Shown: positions 23,114 to 30,468 of the stretch, in pieces
Layout of the letters: each line of letters starts with the position of its first letter
How positions within the stretch are numbered: the stretch's first letter is position 1
Origin: an uncultured Spirochaetales bacterium
GTDB taxonomy: Bacteria; Spirochaetota; Spirochaetia; Sphaerochaetales; Sphaerochaetaceae
Length of the DNA stretch: 64,000 nt
Reading direction: 5' to 3'
Assembly: GCA_944388965.1 (NCBI GenBank)
Contig: CALXKL010000003.1
Location: 1-64,000, forward strand
Notes under the pieces: generated by a model
Told to the model about the DNA's origin: nothing
The model's database searches: none
Seen by the model: only the letters and a program-made list of their open reading frames with translations
Program-made: the position numbers and the translations under genes

Positions 23114-23789
23114 CGCTTCTCCTCCTGTCCCGTCCCCGGAACATGATGCGGAACGAACCCTCCGCATCTCCCGTCATCCTCGAGTAGACAGCCTGTGGTA
23201 TCACCATCTGCACTCCGTCCGGAGTGCCGTTCGCGGCCCCCACGACCGGGAGCATGTGGGCGTGTCTCCACTCGATCAGCTCCACCAGGGCGGAGAACGA
23301 CGCCTCCGTGTCCCTCATCTTGTCCATCTCGTCGATCAGGAGCACATCGAGCGTCCTGCCCCACTCCGTCTCGATGAGCGCCTCCATAGTCAGCCCCCTC
23401 GTCGTCCTGAGCCTCGCCCACAGCCTGTCTATCAGCGGCTTGGCCATGACGTACCTGACGCTCATGTCCCTGCCTGCAAGCTCATGGAAGCAGGAGCAGA
23501 GGAAGAAGGTCTTGCCGACCCCCGTCTCGCCTATGACGAGTCCGCTGGCTCCCGCTATCACCTTCTGGGCCAGAGGCCGCCGTTCCTCGTAGAGCGTCGA
23601 CATCGACGCCTCCCTGTAGCGTTCCGGGATGTTCTCCTCGATCGTCTGCCTGATCCGTGCGGCCCTCTCCTCGACGGCCTTCCGGGCAAGCCTCTCCTTC
23701 TCGGCGTTCTCGAGGGCGATGGAATCCGCATCCGACATCGGGATGTAGCCCGGGAACATCTCCCTCATCCGCCTCTCGAATTCGTTCAT
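23106..23789 (-). CDS. DnaC/IstB-type helicase loader ATPase
   Basis: 227 residues from MNEFERRMREM. Walker A is GETGVGKTFF (about 83-92), Walker B is DVLLIDEMDKM (about 152-162), and the tail SRMTGDAEGSFRIMFRGRDRR contains the sensor arginines. Loads the replicative helicase at the phage origin. It directly follows, with a 4-base overlap, the replication initiator gene that holds the iterons, giving a complete initiator/loader module; no phage helicase or polymerase is present, so host enzymes are probably used. Confidence 0.8.
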   Translation of the reverse strand: MNEFERRMREMFPGYIPMSDADSIALENAEKERLARKAVEERAARIRQTIEENIPERYREASMSTLYEERRPLAQKVIAGASGLVIGETGVGKTFFLCSCFHELAGRDMSVRYVMAKPLIDRLWARLRTTRGLTMEALIETEWGRTLDVLLIDEMDKMRDTEASFSALVELIEWRHAHMLPVVGAANGTPDGVQMVIPQAVYSRMTGDAEGSFRIMFRGRDRRRSDG

Positions 23790-24673
23790 GCCATCTCCTC
23801 CCACTCGTCGCCTCTGTACCGTCCCGTGTAGTCCTGTGCCGAATGCCTCGTCCTGCCGGCAGTCGCATTGCAGTATCGTCCCTCCAGGACCTTCTGCATG
23901 TTGTCCTTGTCGACGAGCCAGTCGAACCCGCAGCCCTTCCAGGCTCCGGACCGTCCGGAGAGGAAGTCGCTCTCCTCGGCCATCCGGAACGCCTCGAACA
24001 TCCTCTCTCCATGGGCCTTCCAGCAGGCCTCGACCAGTGCTGTCCGCTTCATGGTCAGCCCCTGGCATTTCGGCATGGAGGTGCAGATCTCCCCGTATGC
24101 CTTGACGATCCGCTCGAAGGGCGTCTCGGCTACCTTTTCTGATGGAATCTTCAGATTCCAGTCTTTTGGATCTTCTTGAGGGGGTGCAGGGGGAGCTTCT
24201 TCTTGCGGAACCGAGGCGGAACCCGAGAGGAACATCGCCGGAACCGAATCGGAACCGAGACGGAACCGAGACGGAACGGAATCGCCTTCCAGTTCCGCCG
24301 ATTTCACGGCCTGTCGAGACTTGCGAAGCCCTCTTGAAGTTATCCGCCCTGCAAGCTCCCTCGCCTTCGGGGAATACTCCCTGCCCTCCTCGTTGATGGC
24401 GAGCCAGCCCGCCTCCTCCAGCTGTTCGACGACGTTTCTGACGACGTCCTCCCGCTCGTCTATGGCAAGCGCCACGTCCGAGGCGAAGTCCGTGTCACTG
24501 AAGTCGTGCTCGATGACGAAGCCGTCGCCCTCGAGGGCAAGCATAAGGATCTTGAGGGCTGCGATGACGCAGGCGTCCCCACGACGCGACCGGCGGAGCC
24601 TCCTCATCACCTTCGATGAGAGGAGGTCGTCGTCGAGCCTCAGGAAGCGGAAGGTCCTCTCCCTCCGTGCCAT
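23786..24673 (-). CDS. Phage replication initiator / replisome organiser
   Basis: 295 residues. The N-terminal domain (about 1-115) matches the winged-helix replisome-organiser domain (LRLDDDLLSSKVMRRLRR, GDACVIAALKILMLALEGDG). A low-complexity linker (about 125-165, repeated SDSVP / SASVP) is coded by seven 11-bp DNA iterons. The C-terminal domain (about 175-295) is DnaD-like with GRSGAWKGCGFDWLVDKDNM. Binds the origin and recruits the loader encoded next. Confidence 0.75.
   Translation of the reverse strand: MARRERTFRFLRLDDDLLSSKVMRRLRRSRRGDACVIAALKILMLALEGDGFVIEHDFSDTDFASDVALAIDEREDVVRNVVEQLEEAGWLAINEEGREYSPKARELAGRITSRGLRKSRQAVKSAELEGDSVPSRFRLGSDSVPAMFLSGSASVPQEEAPPAPPQEDPKDWNLKIPSEKVAETPFERIVKAYGEICTSMPKCQGLTMKRTALVEACWKAHGERMFEAFRMAEESDFLSGRSGAWKGCGFDWLVDKDNMQKVLEGRYCNATAGRTRHSAQDYTGRYRGDEWEEMA
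24206..24282. repeat. Seven 11-bp iterons, probable phage replication origin
   Basis: Seven units in perfect 11-bp phase, consensus CGGAACCGAGA: starts at 24206, 24217, 24228, 24239, 24250, 24261 and 24272. Units 5 and 6 are identical; unit 3 is the most diverged. Eleven is not a multiple of three, so the repeat is conserved as DNA rather than protein. Position inside the initiator gene parallels the lambda O arrangement. Confidence 0.65.
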
Positions 24674-24676
24674 CGC

Positions 24677-24868
24677 CTACTCCCCGTCCGTGGATGCGCC
24701 GAGCTGGTCCTTCAGCGTGATCGTGCTGCGGAACTCGACCGTCTTCTTGGATGGCGTGATGATCGTGCTGGTAGCCGCCTGGGCTATGCCGTCCATCTTG
24801 TCGGCGATCTCCAGGTAGAATCCGTCTGTCTGGCTGTGCATCACCGACAATGCTTCTCTGATTTCCAT
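24677..24868 (-). CDS. Small phage protein of unknown function
   Basis: 63 residues; a helical N-terminal half with ALSVMHSQTDGFYLEI, then a beta-like half. Sits between the excisionase-like gene and the initiator. Confidence 0.45.
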   Translation of the reverse strand: MEIREALSVMHSQTDGFYLEIADKMDGIAQAATSTIITPSKKTVEFRSTITLKDQLGASTDGE

Positions 24869-24958
24869 GTGAAAGCTCCTCTCCGGTTCCCTAACTGTTC
24901 AAGACTCGCCGGAGGAAGGCCGGAAACCGGCCATGCCTCCCCCCGGCAAGATTGAGGG

Positions 24959-25231
24959 CTAGTCCACCGTGAACTCCTTGGGGTTCCAGGGATCGTTCAT
25001 GTCGTATCCCTCGGAAGCCTCGAGGAACCTGTCCAGCTCCTTCCTGCGGATCTTCATGGCTCCTATCCTCAGCCCCCTGAGCCTGCCCGACTTGAGCAGC
25101 GCACGAACATTGCGTTCGTCGGTCTGCAGAAGCTTGGCTGCCTGGGCCACGGTGAGCAGAGGACGGTCGATGAGTCTGACACCCACCCTCTCGTCGATGA
25201 TTGCGGCATTCTCCGATCCGGCTTTGACCAT
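24959..25231 (-). CDS. Excisionase-family helix-turn-helix protein
   Basis: 90 residues from MVKAGSENA. LLTVAQAAKLLQTDERNVRA then LLKSGRLRGLRIGAMKIRRKELDRFLE is the MerR-like winged helix typical of excisionases and small phage regulators. First protein gene of the leftward operon after the tRNA cluster. Role in excision or early control is inferred. Confidence 0.65.
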   Translation of the reverse strand: MVKAGSENAAIIDERVGVRLIDRPLLTVAQAAKLLQTDERNVRALLKSGRLRGLRIGAMKIRRKELDRFLEASEGYDMNDPWNPKEFTVD

Positions 25232-25337
25232 GTCCACCTCCCGTCCACTGCAAAGTGGATATCCTGACGGTCTTTCGGGTTCCTCCGGCGCCGACAGATG
25301 CCGATCGATGTAGGCGGGTGAATTCGCCTTGTCCCTA

Positions 25338-25399
25338 TGGATCCCCGGGGAGTCGAACCCCGGACATTGAAGCCTGGCCGTCGCACCATCCTCCGATCC
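25338..25399 (-). tRNA. tRNA-like element (incomplete)
   Basis: A perfect T-arm (CGGGG-TTCGACT-CCCCG) followed by GGGGATCC and a 5' GGATC that can pair with it. Total 62 bases, too short for a full cloverleaf; a CTTCAAT heptamer could be an anticodon loop with UCA, but its stem is poor. Probably a degenerate phage tRNA. Confidence 0.35.
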
Positions 25400-25486
25400 G
25401 GATGGCTGTTTGCGGGGCACCGGTACAGCCGGACCGGCGGAAAGGGGTTGCTCCATACCCTGCGCATGAGATACAGGGTGCCTCGA

Positions 25487-25560
25487 TGCCGATGCGCGGG
25501 AATCGAACCCGCTTCTCCTCCTGTGCACCATCGGCGGCCTTCCAAAGGTCCCGCATCGGC
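25487..25560 (-). tRNA. tRNA-like element with 8-bp acceptor stem
   Basis: GCCGATGC pairs perfectly with GCATCGGC, followed by a discriminator A, with a perfect T-arm GCGGG-TTCGATT-CCCGC. Inside, a TTTGGAA loop would give anticodon UGG but is not in the normal place and no standard D-arm forms. Isotype not assigned. Confidence 0.4.
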
Positions 25561-25618
25561 AGAATCCCCTTTACGCACGTTCTGGCCAGAAGGACGGCAA
25601 AGGGGGAAAGCGCTCCTT

Positions 25619-25689
25619 TGGAAGCCGGAGGAATCGAACCTCCATCTGCGGCTTATGAGACCGCTATGCTGCCATTGCACCAGGCTTCT
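25619..25689 (-). tRNA. tRNA-Met(CAU), phage-encoded
   Basis: A full cloverleaf: acceptor AGAAGCC/GGCTTCC (one end mismatch), D stem GTGC/GCAT, anticodon arm GCGGT-CTCATAA-GCCGC with CAU, T-arm GGAGG-TTCGATT-CCTCC. 71 bases. Could be elongator Met or an Ile tRNA needing lysidine; the two cannot be told apart here. A separate chromosomal CAU tRNA is at 42621. Confidence 0.75.
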
Positions 25690-25721
25690 AGATTTCGCGA
25701 ACATGTGTTGTGAAATCCAAA

Positions 25722-25925
25722 CTACCGCCTAAAAAAATATTTTGGGATGTCTTCTTCCGCAATATTAAGCACCGTACAGACATCCTGTATTTCTGATAAA
25801 CTCCAGTCTGTTTTACCATTTAAGCGACAAGAAAGGCTTGATGGAGAAAGGTTTAATGTTTTGGCCAAATCGGCCTCAGTTTTTCCCTTCTCTCTTATTA
25901 AACCTCGTAGTTTCAAATATTCCAT
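25722..25925 (-). CDS. Cro-like helix-turn-helix repressor
   Basis: 67 residues, nearly all a single Xre/Cro fold: LRGLIREKGKTEADLAKTLN then LSPSSLSCRLNGKTDWSLSE. First gene leftward from the divergent switch region, so it is the natural counterpart of the CI-like gene at 26071. Expected to repress the other promoter during lytic growth. Confidence 0.7.
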   Translation of the reverse strand: MEYLKLRGLIREKGKTEADLAKTLNLSPSSLSCRLNGKTDWSLSEIQDVCTVLNIAEEDIPKYFFRR

Positions 25926-26070
25926 GAGACCTCCATCATGTTGTGAAATCTTAATTTAGATTTACCTTTCTTCTTTTCTGTTGTCAAGTAGAAAATTGTT
26001 AAATCTTAATTTATTTTTCTGAAAACTTAATTTTGTTGCTAAAATCAGAACTTCGGATTACAATGTGCCT
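25926..26070. promoter_or_regulatory. cro/cI switch region with CTTAATTT operators
   Basis: A/T-rich divergent intergenic region. AAATCTTAATTTAGATTT at 25946-25963 is a near-perfect 18-bp palindrome; related half-conserved copies are AAATCTTAATTTATTTTT at 26001-26018 and AAAACTTAATTTTG at about 26022-26035. They share CTTAATTT and are likely repressor operators. The rightward promoter is TTGCTA (26036-26041), 17 bases, TACAAT (26059-26064). Confidence 0.6.
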
Positions 26071-26730
26071 ATGAGAGAAAAAGTTTCCGGAAGGTTGAAA
26101 CATGCCTTGAAGTTAAGGAATATGACTCAAACTGAGTTGTGTGCACAAACCAACCTTGAAAAAAGCGCTGTTAGTTCATATGTCTCTGGTAGATACGAGC
26201 CAAAGAGCAAAGCTGTCATGGTCATGGCTAAAGCTCTCAATGTTTCGGCAGCATGGTTAGCTGGATTTGACGTCCCCATGGAAGAGGAGAACGCAAAGGT
26301 CTTTAAGCCATCCTCCTGGTCCTTCGAGATCCCCTTTATAAGTCAAAAGCTCTCGGCTGGTCCTGGCAAGGACTGGATCTCAGACGAGGACCTTGAAATC
26401 AAGACGATCAACCTTGCAGACGACCTCCCCAAAGGCGTGGATCCATCTACTCTGGTATGTGCTGAGGTTCAAGGTGATTCCATGGAGGGAGCTCACCTGT
26501 ATTCCGGCGATGTAGTCATATTCTCCAAGGGATTCATATCAGGTGACGGGATATATGTCCTTGCCCTTTGTGGTGACGTCCTCGTCAAGAGACTCCAGTA
26601 TGCTCCATGGGAGAACAAGGTATACATAATCAGCGAGAACCAGAAGTACCCTACCCAGTCCGTCGAGGCCGACAACGAGAACCTCGTCGTGCTTGGCAAG
26701 GTCCTGAAATGGTTCCACTTCGAACATTGA
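26071..26730 (+). CDS. CI/LexA-type phage repressor
   Basis: 219 residues from ATG at 26071 (an in-frame GTG lies two codons earlier). N-terminal Xre helix-turn-helix (MTQTELCAQTNLEKSAVSSY), linker, then an S24 autoprotease domain with Ser in VQGDSMEGA (about 134-142) and Lys in GDVLVKRLQYA (about 168-178). Maintains lysogeny and is probably cleaved on RecA activation. The predicted transcript begins at the ATG itself, with no ribosome site, as in lambda cI from PRM. Confidence 0.85.
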   Translation: MREKVSGRLKHALKLRNMTQTELCAQTNLEKSAVSSYVSGRYEPKSKAVMVMAKALNVSAAWLAGFDVPMEEENAKVFKPSSWSFEIPFISQKLSAGPGKDWISDEDLEIKTINLADDLPKGVDPSTLVCAEVQGDSMEGAHLYSGDVVIFSKGFISGDGIYVLALCGDVLVKRLQYAPWENKVYIISENQKYPTQSVEADNENLVVLGKVLKWFHFEH

Positions 26731-26792
26731 ACGAACCTGTCTTCTGACAGGATAAGAAGAAGGAAGATCATCACCACAAGGAGGGATGAAAG

Positions 26793-26909
26793 ATGAAGAA
26801 GGCGTTGCTGGCCGTTTCGCTCGTACTGTTTCAATGCTCTTGGGTATGTCGTCGACGCCGAAGCCACCGCCGAAGTCTATATCTGATGTTGGCAAATCCT
26901 CTTGACTAA
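26793..26909 (+). CDS. Possible micro-lipoprotein (38 aa)
   Basis: MKKALLAVSLVLFQCS gives a signal-peptide-like start with Cys15; the rest is Arg-rich and poorly protein-like. Another frame from 26784 (MKDEEGVAG) is equally open, so which is translated is unclear. Confidence 0.3.
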   Translation: MKKALLAVSLVLFQCSWVCRRRRSHRRSLYLMLANPLD

Positions 26910-26936
26910 ATAGTTTAATTATTGTACTATTTAATC

Positions 26937-27047
26937 ATGGAGGACAAAGAGATGCAAAAGAAGACAAAAGACCGTATCGAAACCCTTTGCCTAGTGATCG
27001 ATACGGTCTGCACAGTACTCACTCTGATAGCGTTGCTAAGAGGGTGA
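26937..27047 (+). CDS. 36-residue single-pass membrane peptide
   Basis: A charged N-terminus (MEDKEMQKKTKDRIE) and one hydrophobic segment (LVIDTVCTVLTLIALL). The coding sequence contains an 11-bp inverted repeat, GACCGTATCGA with TCGATACGGTC, at 26972-27010. A terminator follows. Style of a type I toxin peptide or small phage membrane protein. Confidence 0.45.
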   Translation: MEDKEMQKKTKDRIETLCLVIDTVCTVLTLIALLRG

Positions 27048-27055
27048 TACAAACT

Positions 27056-27083
27056 GGGGGCTGGGTTACAGCCCACCCCCTTT
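27056..27083 (+). terminator. Hairpin terminator
   Basis: GGGGGCTGGG-ttaca-GCCCACCCCC followed by TTT, directly after the 36-residue peptide gene. Confidence 0.6.
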
Positions 27084-27112
27084 AATGTATGAGACATGAA
27101 GGAGTATGTCAA

Positions 27113-27202
27113 ATGAGGAACATCGATTGGAAATTCGTGCTGACGGTGACGAACACCATACTATCGACGCTGGTGCTGGTTCTCGTGGCGGTGAAGCTGT
27201 GA
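27113..27202 (+). CDS. 29-residue membrane peptide
   Basis: MRNIDWKFVLT begins a 29-residue peptide, mostly one hydrophobic helix (TILSTLVLVLVAV), with GGAG 8 bases upstream. The frame overlaps the next gene at GTGA. A longer competing frame from 27106 lacks a ribosome site at good spacing. Confidence 0.45.
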   Translation: MRNIDWKFVLTVTNTILSTLVLVLVAVKL

Positions 27203-27426
27203 TCAGGCTGTACGGGACGGATATCAGGATCTATACACCGGCAGAGGCGAAGGAGATACTTGGGTGTTCCGCCACCCAGGTATCCCGTCTGTGCGCCTCG
27301 CTTGGTGCGCCGCAGCTCGGCAAGTTCTATCTGATAAACGATGAACTGCTGGATGCCATGAAGGAACGCAGGGGCAAGCGGGGCAGGCCCAGGAAGACAG
27401 AAGAGTCCAAGGAATCCCCAAAATAA
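27199..27426 (+). CDS. Small helix-turn-helix DNA-binding protein
   Basis: 75 residues from GTG. IYTPAEAKEILGCSATQVSRLC and LGKFYLINDELLDAM form an excisionase-like winged helix, ending in an AT-hook-like GKRGRPRK. Translation is probably coupled to the membrane peptide upstream. Confidence 0.5.
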   Translation: MIRLYGTDIRIYTPAEAKEILGCSATQVSRLCASLGAPQLGKFYLINDELLDAMKERRGKRGRPRKTEESKESPK

Positions 27427-27532
27427 AGAAGAGAGATGAATAAATTGTTGACAGCTTTTTATTTATCAGGAGCTGAATGCGACCTCAATGTGTGGATTCG
27501 CTTTTTTTAACAATAGTAAACGGAGAAAGTAA

Positions 27533-27765
27533 ATGACAGAAAACCCGACTTCAATGATCATTTATCAGACGGAGGATGGAAAGACAAAGATAGATGTTCA
27601 TCTCGAAGATGAACGGTATGGCTTACACAGGCGGAAATGGTTGAGTTGTTTCAATCAAGCAAAGCCAACATAAGTGAACATATCAAACATGTCTTTGAAG
27701 AAGGAGAACTGGAGGAAAATTCAGTTGTTCGGAAATTCCGAACTACTGCCCCAGCCCTTCAATGA
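27533..27765 (+). pseudogene. RhuM-family gene remnant
   Basis: The first 26 residues (IIYQTEDGKTKIDVHLEDE) match the RhuM start; the other frame then continues LTQAEMVELFQSSKANISEH and ENSVVRKFRTTA. One missing base near 27618 splits the frames, and the sequence stops after about 78 of the usual roughly 330 residues. Both indel and truncation indicate a dead fragment. Confidence 0.65.
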
Positions 27766-27798
27766 TAAACACAAACTCATTTGGAGGTCAAACAAGAC

Positions 27799-27888
27799 AT
27801 GAACCTGAAACTCGTATCAAGGATTTGTAAGATCATTACCGCAATTGCCCTGCTGATAATCGTTCTGGTTGTCACTGGAATCATCTGA
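27799..27888 (+). CDS. 29-residue membrane peptide
   Basis: MNLKLVSRICK followed by one hydrophobic helix (ITAIALLIIVLVVTGII). Third such peptide in 1 kb; GGAGG lies 12 bases upstream. Confidence 0.4.
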   Translation: MNLKLVSRICKIITAIALLIIVLVVTGII

Positions 27889-27905
27889 CAATAAAGGAGA
27901 CATAC

Positions 27906-28106
27906 ATGAGCGAAGAGAAGAAAACCAAGGGCGGAAAGAGACCAGGAGCAGGCAGGCCAAAAGGCTCATGCACAGGCATCAAACATCCTTACAAGAAGGT
28001 GACGTTGGCCTTTGCAGAAGAAGACTACATCGCCATGAAGAGGCTTGCCGAGAAATCGGGGAAGACATTCAGCAGGTTCGTGGCGGACAAGGTGCTTGGA
28101 CGATGA
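27906..28106 (+). CDS. Small basic DNA-binding protein, RHH-like
   Basis: 66 residues. KRPGAGRPKGS is AT-hook-like; VTLAFAEEDYIAMKRLAEKSGKTFSRFVAD resembles a ribbon-helix-helix fold. AAAGGAG precedes the ATG. Probably a regulator of the accessory stretch. Confidence 0.55.
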   Translation: MSEEKKTKGGKRPGAGRPKGSCTGIKHPYKKVTLAFAEEDYIAMKRLAEKSGKTFSRFVADKVLGR

Positions 28107-28159
28107 TGGCATGCATGAGCCACAAAATAGCAAGGAGTCCAAAAATGTTGACAACAAGA

Positions 28160-28305
28160 GCAAACACCTATAGATTTGGGGTACAGGTTGCATCAAGCAG
28201 CACTGATTACCCGGGGAGCACTGGAATAGTTGTTCTAAGCGTATGCCAATTGAGGCGAAGTACGTCAGCCCCGGGGAGCCACCTCCCCATGGAGGTGGTT
28301 TTTTG
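28160..28305 (+). ncRNA. DUF3800-associated structured RNA leader
   Basis: The 150 bases before the DUF3800 gene contain CCGGGGAGC twice (28211-28219 and 28271-28279) in a repeated context, ending in CCACCTCC-ccat-GGAGGTGG-TTTTTT at 28279-28304. The hairpin includes the only ribosome site for the gene. Structured RNAs upstream of DUF3800 genes (DUF3800 RNA motifs) have been described; which one this is I cannot say. Confidence 0.6.
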
Positions 28306-29007
28306 ATGAATCACGTGGTCTGCGTATTCTCAGATGAATCAGGCGTATTCAGCATCAAGAAAAACAGGTTCTTCGTTCTTGGTGGTTTGATCCTCGATAC
28401 TGCACATGATGAGGTGGGGTTGGTATCCAGAATCTACTCGGCAATGGAAACCGGCCTCAGGAAGAAAGCGCAATACAAGAATCTCGAAGAGCTGAAGGCG
28501 ACAGCCCTGGCTCCACAGGATCGTCGCTCGATCTTTTCAAGGTTGAAGCCTTTTCGCAAATTCGGGGTCGTAATAGATCTTGCGAATGTCAATCCGGTTG
28601 TCTTCTCGAACAAGAAATCCTGTCAGCGGTATCAGGACTACGCCTATGTTACCGGTTTGAGAAAGGCATTCATCTCCATGATGGCCAGCAGACAGCTCGA
28701 CTATGAAGAGGAGATTGCATTCCACTTCATTACGGACCAGCATCACACGGCGACAGATGGTGAATACGAGTTAAGGGAAATGCTAGTCCAGCTGTTCAAG
28801 GAGGGCCGTTTCAATGAAGACTTCTCAATCTATAGCAAGCCGCTCTTCAAGAACACGACAAAGGTCAGTCTTGTCCTTGCCGACTCAAAGAAATCCATTC
28901 TTGTGCGAGCAGCAGACATCATTGCCAATCGATTGTACTTCGAAGCGAACAAAGGCTCTCTGCTGAGTCTGGAGGACAGCAACATGGTGATCACAAGATT
29001 GCCGTGA
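28306..29007 (+). CDS. DUF3800 protein
   Basis: 233 residues from MNHVVCVFSDES. The FSDESG start, GVVIDLAN in the middle and ADSKKSILVRAADIIANR near the end are the DUF3800 signature and fit an RNase-H-like metal site (D10, E/D in the middle, D near the end). The ATG follows the T-run of the leader hairpin. Accessory (moron) position in the prophage suggests defence or exclusion. Activity unproven. Confidence 0.75.
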   Translation: MNHVVCVFSDESGVFSIKKNRFFVLGGLILDTAHDEVGLVSRIYSAMETGLRKKAQYKNLEELKATALAPQDRRSIFSRLKPFRKFGVVIDLANVNPVVFSNKKSCQRYQDYAYVTGLRKAFISMMASRQLDYEEEIAFHFITDQHHTATDGEYELREMLVQLFKEGRFNEDFSIYSKPLFKNTTKVSLVLADSKKSILVRAADIIANRLYFEANKGSLLSLEDSNMVITRLP

Positions 29008-29017
29008 GAATATAAAA

Positions 29018-29056
29018 GAGGGCTGCGGCACGTCTACCAAACACCCCGCAGCCCTC
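29018..29056. terminator. Hairpin between DUF3800 gene and integrase
   Basis: GAGGGCTGCGG and CCGCAGCCCTC, 11-bp perfect arms with a 17-base loop. T-rich only on the minus-strand side, so it may terminate from either direction. Confidence 0.5.
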
Positions 29057-29149
29057 CAAATCTAAGACCCAGCCTACCCCTCTCTCAGGGCTGGCAAGGC
29101 TTCTTCATCTTAGCATGTCGGGCCTTGGAGGGAAAGGAGAGGACCGACA

Positions 29150-30436
29150 ATGGCAGAGGTCACTGCACGCAGGCGCGGAAGCAAATGGGAATACCGTTTC
29201 GAGCTGACTCCGGTCGGAGGCAAGCGGAAGCAGTTCAGCAGAAGCGGATTCGAGACCAAGAAGGAGGCGTTGGCCGCAGGGGCGAACGCATACAGCAACT
29301 ACATCCGCAAGGGGGAGATCTTCACGCCCTCGTCGCTGAGTCTTGCCGACTACATGAAGATATGGCAGGCGAGCTATCTTGAAGTCAACGTGAAGAAGCA
29401 GACCCAGAAGTCATATGGATGCATGATCAGGAACCATATCGTGCCGGATCTGGGGAACTACACGCTCGCAACCCTGAAGGCAGGCGTTCTCCAGCAATGG
29501 TTCGACGGCCTGAAGAAGGAGGGGACTCTCAGCTACAGTACCATCTGCCTTATCAAGGCGATACTCCGGGAGGCCCTGAACTATGCGGTGAACCCGATGG
29601 AATACATCGAGTTCAATCCCATGGTCAATGTCCGGCTCACCGCTCCCAAGACGAAGCCGGAAAGAAGGAGCATCATCACACGGGAGGATTTCGGACGGCT
29701 CATCGACTACATGGCCATGCACTGCCCCGACTATGTGCTGGCCTGCCAGATAGCCTGGCATACGGGGATGAGGCAGAACGAGGTGCTTTCGCTCACTTGG
29801 GACGATGTCGACCTGTCACGCGACGTGATCCATCTGTGGAGGCAGTTCCAGGACGGGGAGCAGACCAGCCTCAAGAGCGAGGCCGGAAGAAGGGACGTCT
29901 ACTTCGGCCCCACCCTGCACAACATCCTCGTCGAAGCCGGAGAAAAACAGAGCCAGGACAAGGAGACCTATGACGAGTGGTATCAGGGCTACAGGCTCGA
30001 AGGGATCAGGCTCGTCGAATGTACAGGACCACGTGGAGAACTGGATTTCGTCTGCCGCCGTCCCAACGGGACACGTCTCAAAGGCAAGTCGATTCAGGCG
30101 ATCGTCTGCAAGGTGAGAAAGGCCACCGGAATAGATTTCGTCTTCCACAGTTTCCGGCACAGTCATGCGACCATGCTCGTCGAGCGGGGTGTGGACATCA
30201 AGGCGATCCAGACACGGCTTGGACACAGCAACATCGCGGTGACCCTGGACATATACACGCATGAGACGGAGGGCATGGCGAGGAATGCGGCGATGGAGTT
30301 CGAGGCCTCGCTTGCCCACGGATTGGAAAAGCGTGGGCAAATCGTGGGCAATCAGGGCTTACAGAGCGAATGCGGCGTGGATGATGAAAAACAGCAAGTC
30401 CTTGCCATAAAAAGAAATGTGCAGGAATCCACCTGA
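29150..30436 (+). CDS. int: Phage integrase (tyrosine recombinase)
   Basis: 428 residues. N-terminal arm-binding domain (about 1-55, RRGSKWEYRFELTPVGGKRK), core-binding domain (about 60-165) and catalytic domain with Arg in HTGMRQNEVLSL, H-x-x-R in HSFRHSHATML, His in RLGHSNIAVT and Tyr in LDIYTH. Integrates the prophage. It ends 32 bases before the chromosomal COX24-like gene, placing the att junction in or near 30421-30470. Distinct from the shorter recombinase at 4945. Confidence 0.9.
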   Translation: MAEVTARRRGSKWEYRFELTPVGGKRKQFSRSGFETKKEALAAGANAYSNYIRKGEIFTPSSLSLADYMKIWQASYLEVNVKKQTQKSYGCMIRNHIVPDLGNYTLATLKAGVLQQWFDGLKKEGTLSYSTICLIKAILREALNYAVNPMEYIEFNPMVNVRLTAPKTKPERRSIITREDFGRLIDYMAMHCPDYVLACQIAWHTGMRQNEVLSLTWDDVDLSRDVIHLWRQFQDGEQTSLKSEAGRRDVYFGPTLHNILVEAGEKQSQDKETYDEWYQGYRLEGIRLVECTGPRGELDFVCRRPNGTRLKGKSIQAIVCKVRKATGIDFVFHSFRHSHATMLVERGVDIKAIQTRLGHSNIAVTLDIYTHETEGMARNAAMEFEASLAHGLEKRGQIVGNQGLQSECGVDDEKQQVLAIKRNVQEST

Positions 30437-30443
30437 TTCCTGC
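30421..30443. terminator. Bidirectional hairpin at the prophage end
   Basis: GCAGGAATC-cacct-GATTCCTGC overlaps the end of the integrase gene and lies between it and the convergent COX24-like gene. May also be part of the attachment region. Confidence 0.5.
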
Positions 30444-30468
30444 ACTGCACTAAAAGCGACTTGAGGGG

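Noticed and set aside
25415-25480. Another tRNA with CAT loop between the tRNA-like elements
   Set aside because: GGCACC/GGTGCC ends and a CAT-containing hairpin can be drawn, but there is no T-loop consensus and no D-arm.
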